Of a DNA stretch of 42,860 bases, positions 25,414-31,900 are shown piece by piece. The notes under the pieces are model-generated. The model did no database searches and was not told where the DNA came from. It was given only the letters and a program-made list of their open reading frames with translations. This DNA is from Flavobacterium sp. Its GTDB lineage: Bacteria; Bacteroidota; Bacteroidia; Flavobacteriales; Flavobacteriaceae. Location: positions 1-42,860 of the forward strand of contig JAGOAL010000015.1 of NCBI GenBank assembly GCA_017983975.1. Direction: 5' to 3'. The number at the start of each line of letters is the position of its first letter. Position 1 is the first letter of the stretch. The position numbers and the translations under genes are program-made.

Positions 25414-27686
25414 TTGTTTAAACTCGCTTTATACAATTTTAACTCGTCCCAAGAGAATTTATCGCCGTGAATTTCTTTTAATTCGCCTAAACTTTCACCT
25501 TTAAAAGCTTTAAAAGCGGCTCTTAAATCAGAAATTTTATCCTCTGGTAAAATGTCTGAAAGTTGAACGATTTCCATTTGAATTAACTTTGCAAAATGGT
25601 TGTAAATTGTTTGAGGCGTTAGCTTTCGGTGTTTTGCAATTTCATAAATAGATAAGTTTTGTTTCCACAATTCCAAAGTGTCTTCATAGGTAGATTTTTT
25701 TGGCTCTTTAGTTTTTTTCTTCTTCGAATCGGTGTAATATGAAACCTCTTCGTCATCTTCCACTAAAGCGGCATGAGAAATTCTAAAACGTTCAGCCACA
25801 ACTACTAACTTATTTAATTTATACGTATTTATGTCTTCCGAAATTAAATTTTTCTTCGAAATTTCTTTTCCTTCGACGATGATATTTGTGAGTAATTTTG
25901 TCTTTTTAAGTTGTAAAATCGATTTGATTTGAAGTTCTTCTAACACCAATAATTCGTCATAAAAAGCCTTTACTTTTTTGATGCGTTTTACTTCTTCAAT
26001 CTTTAACAGTAATTCTTCGGCAACGCAATCTAATGTTTTAAAAAAATACTGATAAGCTGCATCGCATCGCTCTTTTACAAAGTTTATGTCGAGATTTTCA
26101 TCGGAAAAAATAGTATTTAATTGTGACATAAATTTTCCAGATGGTTCTAAAATTTCAGCAATTTTATCATGTTGAATTTTTGCCCAATCGTTATGCTTTG
26201 TTTTTGGAGATTTTGGCGCTTCGGTATTATAACTAAACAAATGATTGCGCCATTCTTGTGCTAATTCTTTGAAATCGAATGCATTAATAAGTGTATTTAA
26301 CCAAAAAACTTGGGTTTCTTTGGCCAATGAATGTTGTAAGATTTCTTCAGAAGCTTTGTTTGCTGCATAATTAATCACTTCTGCATCGCTAGAAATTCCG
26401 TTCATTTGCAACGGAGAAAGCAAAATTAGCCCTTTTAACGAACGTAAACGCGAAAGAGCAACATAGGCTTGTCCAGGCGCAAAAACTTGCGACACATCTA
26501 ATGCTGCTTTGTCAAATGTTAAGCCTTGGCTTTTATGTACCGTAATTGCCCAAGCTAATTTTATAGGGTAATGGACAAAAGTTCCGATGATTTCTTCTTC
26601 AATTTCTTTACTATTTTCATTGACTTTATAGCGAATGTTTTGCCATTCGTATCGTTCTACTTCGATGGTCTTGTTTTCTTCAGGAAAATGAACAAAAATT
26701 TCCTTTTCGGTTAACGATTTGATCACGCCCATTTTACCATTGTAATACTGCTTTTCAAAATTCAAATCGTTTTTAACAAACATGACTTGAGCGCCAACTT
26801 TTAATTGTAAGTGTTCGTCTAATGGAAATATTTTTTCGGGAAAATCATCGGTAATTTCAGGCAAATAAGTGAATTGTTTCCCTTCTAAATCTTGTAATGA
26901 CTGAGCGTTTATCGTATCTGCTTTAGCGTTATGCGTAGTAAGTATAATATATCCTTTATTACTCTTAAGATCAAATTTTGGCTGCACAAACTGATTAAGA
27001 AGTTGCACATCTTCGGAAGTAATTTTATTGAGCCTTAAATTATTTAATACAGCAATAAATTCGGAATCGGTTTGACGAAAAATCTTATCCAATTCAATAT
27101 ATAATGGCGGATATTGTTGCATAATATGCGAATGGAAAAAGAACATGCCTCGGTAATACTTCTTTAGCATTTCCCATTCTTCATTTTTAACAACGGGTGG
27201 CAATTGCAATAAATCGCCAATAAAAAGCACTTGTGTTCCGCCAAAAGGCCGTTCGTTTCTTCGTACTTTTCGCATCATAAAGTCAATGGCATCTAATACA
27301 TCGGCACGAAGCATTGAAACTTCATCAATAATCAACAATTCCATATTTCGAATTACGGAACGTTTTACATTGTTCATCTTAAAATGACGGCCTAACGAAT
27401 CGCGATTTTCAAATTTTACAGTATCTGAAAAATGCGGAAGTTGCTTATTATCGGGGATAAAAGCAGCAAAAGGCAACTGAAACATCGAATGAATTGTAAC
27501 ACCATTTGCATTTAAAGCGGCTATCCCTGTGGGTGCAACAACCACTGTATTTTTGTGTGTTGTAGCAATAATTTCTTTAAGAAGTGTGGTTTTTCCGGTT
27601 CCTGCTTTTCCGGTGAGAAAGATCGATTTATTCGTTTGATTAATAAATCGAAGGGTGTAATGTGCGGCGGCTGATAATGGTTCCAT
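25410..27686 (-). CDS. Pif1-like superfamily 1 helicase with C-terminal helix-turn-helix domain
   Basis: The 758-residue protein has SF1 helicase motifs: Walker A GKAGTGKT (26-33), PTGIAALNANGVTIHSMFQLP, Walker B LLIIDEVSML, GGTQVLFIGDLLQLPPV, a UvrD/RecD-like C-terminal core with LAWAITVHKSQGLTFDKAALD and YVALSRLRSLKGL. This is the Pif1/Dda/RecD2 branch (5'-3' helicases). A linker rich in charged residues is followed at about 700-745 by a helix-turn-helix segment (LSIYEIAKHRKLTPQTIYNHF), like the HTH module on some RecQ proteins. Probably acts in DNA repair or replication. Confidence 0.92.
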   Translation of the reverse strand: MEPLSAAAHYTLRFINQTNKSIFLTGKAGTGKTTLLKEIIATTHKNTVVVAPTGIAALNANGVTIHSMFQLPFAAFIPDNKQLPHFSDTVKFENRDSLGRHFKMNNVKRSVIRNMELLIIDEVSMLRADVLDAIDFMMRKVRRNERPFGGTQVLFIGDLLQLPPVVKNEEWEMLKKYYRGMFFFHSHIMQQYPPLYIELDKIFRQTDSEFIAVLNNLRLNKITSEDVQLLNQFVQPKFDLKSNKGYIILTTHNAKADTINAQSLQDLEGKQFTYLPEITDDFPEKIFPLDEHLQLKVGAQVMFVKNDLNFEKQYYNGKMGVIKSLTEKEIFVHFPEENKTIEVERYEWQNIRYKVNENSKEIEEEIIGTFVHYPIKLAWAITVHKSQGLTFDKAALDVSQVFAPGQAYVALSRLRSLKGLILLSPLQMNGISSDAEVINYAANKASEEILQHSLAKETQVFWLNTLINAFDFKELAQEWRNHLFSYNTEAPKSPKTKHNDWAKIQHDKIAEILEPSGKFMSQLNTIFSDENLDINFVKERCDAAYQYFFKTLDCVAEELLLKIEEVKRIKKVKAFYDELLVLEELQIKSILQLKKTKLLTNIIVEGKEISKKNLISEDINTYKLNKLVVVAERFRISHAALVEDDEEVSYYTDSKKKKTKEPKKSTYEDTLELWKQNLSIYEIAKHRKLTPQTIYNHFAKLIQMEIVQLSDILPEDKISDLRAAFKAFKGESLGELKEIHGDKFSWDELKLYKASLNN

Positions 27687-27705
27687 GTGGCGTAAATTTA
27701 AAAAA

Positions 27706-27713
27706 CAAATATA
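27706..27713 (-). promoter_or_regulatory. -7 box for the Pif1-like helicase gene
   Basis: TATATTTG on the minus strand, 19 bp upstream of the ATG at 27686. Confidence 0.65.
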
Positions 27714-27734
27714 ACGAAACCATTAGAAATAAAA

Positions 27735-27756
27735 AAGTCCTGATTACTCAGGACTT
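27735..27756 (-). terminator. Terminator after the OmpH gene
   Basis: On the minus strand AAGTCCTGA, loop GTAA, TCAGGACTT, then TTTTTATTT. It is a perfect 9-bp stem 4 bp after the OmpH stop. Confidence 0.9.
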
Positions 27757-27760
27757 GATG

Positions 27761-28327
27761 TTATTTTTTATCTTCTGTTTTTTCCGATTTTTTATCCGAT
27801 GCTTTGAAATTGTCATTCAGCTCTTTTAAAACATCTTTCGTAATATTATAAGTATCTTTAGCATATAAAATTGTAGCAGCATCACCAGTACCATAAACAT
27901 AGTCATATCCTTTCTTTTTGCCGTATTCTTTGATAAAAACTTTTACTTCTTTAATAATTGAATCTCTTAAAACACCACCTTCTTGTTGTAATTGTTGTAA
28001 TAGAGCATCTTGCTCAACTCCTAATTGTTGTTCTCTTTGAGAAAGTTCGGCACCTTTTTGTTGTGCCCATTGTGGTCCTTTCACTTGTGCGTTTTGACGG
28101 AAGCTTTGCGCTTCAGCTTGAAAAGCTCTTACTTTTGCTTCTAATGGACGTCCCATTTCTTGAGACTTTACTTTGAATTTTTCGTCTTCAGCTTTGAATT
28201 TTTCATATTTTTCTAAAATCTCTGCGGTATCAATATAAGCTGTTTTTAAACTTCCTGATTTTCCTTCATTTTGGTTACAAGCAAAAAGGCTTAATGCAAC
28301 GCCTAAAATTAAAATGGCTTTTTTCAT
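27761..28327 (-). CDS. OmpH/Skp family lipoprotein chaperone
   Basis: The 188-residue product starts with a lipoprotein signal (ALSLFAC, Cys17 from ATG 28327). The frame is open 57 nt further upstream, but MKKAILILG is the normal signal start. The body is an OmpH/Skp domain: KTAYIDTAEILEKYEKF, a long Gln/Glu/Lys helical coiled-coil middle with several QQ pairs, and YDYVYGTGDAATILYAKDTYNITKDVLKELN. Skp-like proteins chaperone outer-membrane proteins in the periplasm; this one appears membrane-anchored by lipid. It is transcribed alone, closed by a terminator. Confidence 0.92.
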   Translation of the reverse strand: MKKAILILGVALSLFACNQNEGKSGSLKTAYIDTAEILEKYEKFKAEDEKFKVKSQEMGRPLEAKVRAFQAEAQSFRQNAQVKGPQWAQQKGAELSQREQQLGVEQDALLQQLQQEGGVLRDSIIKEVKVFIKEYGKKKGYDYVYGTGDAATILYAKDTYNITKDVLKELNDNFKASDKKSEKTEDKK

Positions 28328-28537
28328 CTTGGTGTAAATAATTATAATTTTTTGTAAAAGTAAGAATAAGTTATCAAGTTGCAAATTAGTTACATTTTTA
28401 TTTTATAATACGCTATAAGGAAATGCTATAACAAAATATGTTTATAATAGTTTTGATTTATTAAAAACAAGCTTCATACGTTTATTTAAACAAAACAACT
28501 AATTTTATTGAACTCAGAAGTTGTCTTGATATAAAAA

Positions 28538-28555
28538 ATCGCTTAAATCGCTTAA
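28538..28555. repeat. Tandem 9-mer repeat beside the methyltransferase stop
   Basis: ATCGCTTAA occurs twice in direct succession (28538-28546, 28547-28555), ending 9 bp before the stop of the methyltransferase gene. The rest of the 28385-28537 gap is plain AT-rich sequence. Confidence 0.7.
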
Positions 28556-28564
28556 AAATGCGGA

Positions 28565-29413
28565 TTATTTGTTTTTTAAGATGTAAATATGTGATGAAAA
28601 CTCGTTTTTAAAAATTCCGACGAGATTTGAAACAAAACCGATTAAAAAACCTGAAATAAAATTCATTTTACCTGTTTTGTGTTTTTCAGATAAAAGCGAC
28701 ACATAAAAACTATCAAACCACATTGGTTTAACTTCGGCTAAATTCATGTTTTGCTTTTCAAATAATTTTTCAATAGCTATTTTAGAGAAATGCCATAAAT
28801 GTCTTGGCACATCATAAGCCGCCCAATTGGATTTATAATAATTAGCATCATATGATTTAAAATTAGGAACCGCTATAATAATTGTTCCTGAAGGTTTTAA
28901 TAATCGTTTTATTTCGGCAACTTGATGTTCAACATCGGGAACATGTTCTAAGACATGCCACATGGTTATTACATCAAATGAATGGCTTTCTAATTGTTCG
29001 ATGGTTTCTCCAAAGGTTATTCCTTTACCAATTGCAGTAGCTTTTGCTTTTTCGTTAGGTTCAATTCCTAAAATATCCCAGTTTTGATTTTTGCATTCTA
29101 AAAGAAAATCTCCTGTTCCGGCACCAATATCTAAAATTTTACCTCTTAAAGGTTGATGGGTATTAATTAATTTAACTTTGTTTTTAATTGCATTTCGCTT
29201 TACCAAATGATACATTTTTTCAAAGAATGTTCGCTTTCCATCGGTGTGCGAAATATAATCTTCAAATTCATAATAAGAACCTAATTTATCTAAAGTAGGT
29301 TGTGGGTGTGTTTTTAAAATTTGGTATTCTTCATTTAACAACAAAGAAAAATGTTCTCCAGAAACTGAAAAATCTTTAACGGTAATAAAACACTTATCTT
29401 CTAAAAAATTCAT
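28565..29413 (-). CDS. Class I SAM-dependent methyltransferase
   Basis: The 282-residue protein has SAM-binding motif I KILDIGAGTGDF (92-103), acidic motif II LGIEPNEKA, FDVITMWHVLEHVPD (motif post-II) and LLKPSGTIIIAVPN. It resembles the Methyltransf_23 group that often modifies lipids, quinones or glycan precursors. A Lys-rich C-terminus with GFLIGFVSNLVGIF could be membrane-associated. The substrate is unknown. It lies downstream of mnmG on the same strand, with a parS site and repeat element in between. Confidence 0.88.
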   Translation of the reverse strand: MNFLEDKCFITVKDFSVSGEHFSLLLNEEYQILKTHPQPTLDKLGSYYEFEDYISHTDGKRTFFEKMYHLVKRNAIKNKVKLINTHQPLRGKILDIGAGTGDFLLECKNQNWDILGIEPNEKAKATAIGKGITFGETIEQLESHSFDVITMWHVLEHVPDVEHQVAEIKRLLKPSGTIIIAVPNFKSYDANYYKSNWAAYDVPRHLWHFSKIAIEKLFEKQNMNLAEVKPMWFDSFYVSLLSEKHKTGKMNFISGFLIGFVSNLVGIFKNEFSSHIYILKNK

Positions 29414-29460
29414 TTATTTTATTTTATGGTACTAGCTTATTTTATTAGGGTTGGCAAAGT

Positions 29461-29476
29461 TGTTTCACGTGAAACA
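29461..29476. promoter_or_regulatory. parS site (ParB binding), site 1
   Basis: TGTTTCACGTGAAACA is a perfect 16-bp palindrome identical to the widely conserved parS consensus TGTTNCACGTGAAACA. It lies between mnmG and the methyltransferase gene, 5 bp from a large inverted repeat. Confidence 0.95.
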
Positions 29477-29481
29477 TTTTT

Positions 29482-29551
29482 AGTATTAAGATTGTTGTAT
29501 TAAGTATTAAGACAAAAAATCTTAATACTTGAGTCTTCGGTCTTAATACTT
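29482..29551. repeat. Large inverted repeat built from AGTATTAAG words
   Basis: The left arm (29482-29511) reads AGTATTAAG-N12-AGTATTAAG, and the right arm (29521-29550) is its inverted counterpart CTTAATACT-N12-CTTAATACT. A 9-bp spacer ACAAAAAAT separates them. The inner pairing AAGTATTAAGAC (29502-29513) with GTCTTAATACTT (29540-29551) is perfect over 12 bp. The element ends 2 bp from the mnmG stop codon. Confidence 0.85.
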
Positions 29552-29553
29552 CT

Positions 29554-31425
29554 TTATCTCCCCATATATATCAACAAAACTGAAATATCGCTTGGCGAAA
29601 CACCGCTAATTCTTGAAGCCTGTGCTATTGTTCTTGGGCGAATTTTATTTAATTTTTGTTTGGCCTCTATTGAAATCGATTGGATAATATCAAAATTGAA
29701 ATTATATGGAATAATCATGTCTTCCAAACGGGTTAACTTGTCGGCGTTGTTTTTTTCCTTTTCGATATATCCTGAATATTTAACTTGAATTTCTGCTTGT
29801 TCAACTACTTCTTGATCTAAATTATGCTCCTCAATGTAAGCGGCCACTTTATTAAACTTTCTAAAATCTTCTAAATCCAATTGTGGACGAGAAAACACCT
29901 TAAACATTTTATCAGGCTGACTCATAGGAGCAGATCCTTTTGCTTCTAAAATAGGATTTGCTTCTTCGGGTTTTAAACTAGTTTCTCTAAAGAAATTTAC
30001 CATGGCATCTGATTGAGCAAACTTTTGTTCCATTCGAATCAATCGTTCTTCTTTGGCTAAACCTATTTCAAATGCTTTAGGCGTTAATCTAAAATCGGCA
30101 TTATCTTGACGAAGTAAGGTTCTATATTCGGCACGAGAAGTAAACATTCTGTATGGTTCTTCAGTTCCTTTTGTAATTAAATCATCGATTAAAACTCCAA
30201 TATAAGCTTCGTCTCTTTTTAATATAAATGGTTCGCGATTTTGCACTTTTAAAGCCGCATTAATTCCGGCCATTAATCCTTGAGAAGCAGCTTCTTCATA
30301 GCCTGTAGTTCCGTTGATTTGACCTGCAAAATATAATCCTTCTACTAATTTAGTTTCTAAAGTGTGGTGCAACTGCGTAGGAGGGAAGTAATCATATTCA
30401 ATGGCGTATCCAGGTCTGAAAAACTTTACATTTTCAAAACCAGCCACCGAACGTAATGCTTTAAATTGAATATCTTCTGGCAAAGAAGTTGAAAAACCAT
30501 TGATGTAATATTCACATGTGGTCCATCCTTCAGGCTCAACAAATAACTGGTGTCTTTCTTTATCGGCAAAACGGTTAATTTTGTCTTCAATTGAAGGGCA
30601 ATATCTTGGTCCAATACTTTTAATCCTACCATTAAACATAGGACTTCTATCAAAACCTTCGCGTAAAATATCGTGCACTTCTAACGATGTATATGACATC
30701 CAACATGAGCGCTGAGTTTTTAGAGGAGCGGTTAGATTAGAATAGGAAAATTTTTCTGGAACATCATCACCTGGTTGTTCGGTCATTTTAGAAAAATCTA
30801 ATGATCGGCCATCTACACGAGGTGGAGTTCCTGTCTTCATTCTTCCTGATTCAAAACCAAGTTGTACTAAATCTTCTGTGATTCCAAAAGAGGCGCTTTC
30901 ACCTGCTCGACCACCGCCAAATTGTTTTTCTCCAATATGAATTAATCCATTAAGAAATGTACCGTTAGTCAATACTACCGATTTAGCCTTAATTGAAACT
31001 CCTAATGATGTTTTAACGCCTGTGATTTTTCCATTTTCCGAAAGTAATCCAGCTACCATTTCTTGATAAAAATCAAGATTAGGGGTGTTCTCCAACATGC
31101 TACGCCATTCATCCGAAAAACGCATTCTGTCCGATTGAACTCGAGGCGACCACATTGCAGGGCCTTTAGATTTATTCAACATTTTAAACTGAATAGCCGT
31201 CTTGTCTGAAACAATTCCTGAATAACCACCCATTGCATCAATTTCCCTTACAATTTGCCCTTTAGCAATTCCGCCCATAGCAGGATTACAAGACATTTGA
31301 GCTATGTTTTGTAAATTCATTGTCACCAATAATGTAGAACATCCCATATTGGCAGCAGCAGCAGCAGCTTCGCATCCAGCATGACCGGCACCAACAACAA
31401 TTACATCATACTGATTTAAAAACAT
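29554..31425 (-). CDS. mnmG: tRNA uridine-5-carboxymethylaminomethyl modification enzyme MnmG (GidA)
   Basis: The 623-residue FAD protein works with MnmE to modify the wobble uridine of several tRNAs. It has the FAD-binding VVGAGHAGCEAA (11-22), CNPAMGGIAKGQIVREIDAMGG, TGTPPRVDGRSLD with its conserved Arg, INGTTGYEEAASQGLMAGINAA, FTSRAEYRTLLRQDNAD and the C-terminal GVSPSDISVLLIY. Length is typical. It is flanked by parS sites on both sides; its promoter overlaps the ybeY stop and a parS site. Confidence 0.98.
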   Translation of the reverse strand: MFLNQYDVIVVGAGHAGCEAAAAAANMGCSTLLVTMNLQNIAQMSCNPAMGGIAKGQIVREIDAMGGYSGIVSDKTAIQFKMLNKSKGPAMWSPRVQSDRMRFSDEWRSMLENTPNLDFYQEMVAGLLSENGKITGVKTSLGVSIKAKSVVLTNGTFLNGLIHIGEKQFGGGRAGESASFGITEDLVQLGFESGRMKTGTPPRVDGRSLDFSKMTEQPGDDVPEKFSYSNLTAPLKTQRSCWMSYTSLEVHDILREGFDRSPMFNGRIKSIGPRYCPSIEDKINRFADKERHQLFVEPEGWTTCEYYINGFSTSLPEDIQFKALRSVAGFENVKFFRPGYAIEYDYFPPTQLHHTLETKLVEGLYFAGQINGTTGYEEAASQGLMAGINAALKVQNREPFILKRDEAYIGVLIDDLITKGTEEPYRMFTSRAEYRTLLRQDNADFRLTPKAFEIGLAKEERLIRMEQKFAQSDAMVNFFRETSLKPEEANPILEAKGSAPMSQPDKMFKVFSRPQLDLEDFRKFNKVAAYIEEHNLDQEVVEQAEIQVKYSGYIEKEKNNADKLTRLEDMIIPYNFNFDIIQSISIEAKQKLNKIRPRTIAQASRISGVSPSDISVLLIYMGR

Positions 31426-31440
31426 ATTTATTTATTTTTA

Positions 31441-31456
31441 TGTTCCACGTGAAACA
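31441..31456. promoter_or_regulatory. parS site, site 2 (mnmG leader)
   Basis: TGTTCCACGTGAAACA matches the parS consensus exactly. It lies 15 bp upstream of the mnmG ATG, downstream of the predicted promoter, so it is part of the mRNA leader. Confidence 0.95.
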
Positions 31457-31475
31457 TTTAAAAAATTATAATTTA

Positions 31476-31483
31476 CAAACTTA
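31476..31483 (-). promoter_or_regulatory. -7 box for mnmG, overlapping ybeY stop
   Basis: TAAGTTTG on the minus strand matches TAnnTTTG. Its first bases are those of the ybeY TAA stop. The matching -33 region would lie inside parS site 3, 17 bp upstream. Confidence 0.6.
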
Positions 31484-31900
31484 TTGTTCCACGTGAAACA
31501 TTTTCATTTTTTCTTCTTCCTTTTCACGCATTAAAGCTTCGTCTTTAGGAGATTTATCCTTATAACCACAATAATGTAAAACACCGTGAGATAATACCCT
31601 TTTTAATTCCTCGTCGAAAGTAACATTAAAATCTTTAGCGTTATCAGCTACTCGTTCAACTGAAATAAAAATATCACCTTGTAATATATTTCCTACAGAA
31701 TAATCAAAACTGATTATATCTGTTAGTGTATCGTGATTTAAATATTCCATATTAATTTTATGCAAATATTCGTCGTCACAAAAAATATAATTGATTTCGC
31801 CTGCCTCAAATCCTTCAGAATAAATTATTCTTGTAATCCAATCTTCATAATTAGATTCGTTTTCTAAGGCGAAATTTGTTTCGTAATTAAAACTAATCAT
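31481..31900 (-). CDS. ybeY: Endoribonuclease/rRNA maturation factor YbeY
   Basis: The 139-residue protein is YbeY, a metallo-RNase family protein involved in rRNA maturation and ribosome quality control. It has INYIFCDDEYLHKINMEYLNHDTLTDIISFDY and the metal motif SHGVLHYCGYKDKSPKD. His105 and His109 are present, but the usual third His is Asp115 (K-D-K where E. coli has D-H). The last six residues MFHVEQ are encoded by a parS site. It starts inside the end of the DUF4175 gene (8-bp overlap), so translation is coupled. Confidence 0.94.
   Translation of the reverse strand: MISFNYETNFALENESNYEDWITRIIYSEGFEAGEINYIFCDDEYLHKINMEYLNHDTLTDIISFDYSVGNILQGDIFISVERVADNAKDFNVTFDEELKRVLSHGVLHYCGYKDKSPKDEALMREKEEEKMKMFHVEQ
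31485..31500. promoter_or_regulatory. parS site, site 3 (inside the ybeY 3' end)
   Basis: TGTTCCACGTGAAACA, again a perfect consensus match, 28 bp from site 2. Read on the minus strand it supplies the codons ATG TTT CAC GTG GAA CA(A) of the YbeY C-terminus. Confidence 0.95.

Noticed and set aside
28385-28537. Replication origin in the AT-rich gap beside the methyltransferase gene
   Set aside because: The parS sites are close, but I saw no DnaA-box cluster and no dnaA gene; AT-richness alone is not evidence.
29482-29551. Intrinsic terminator after mnmG
   Set aside because: The hairpin is AT-rich and the sequence following it on the minus strand is A-rich with no T-run.
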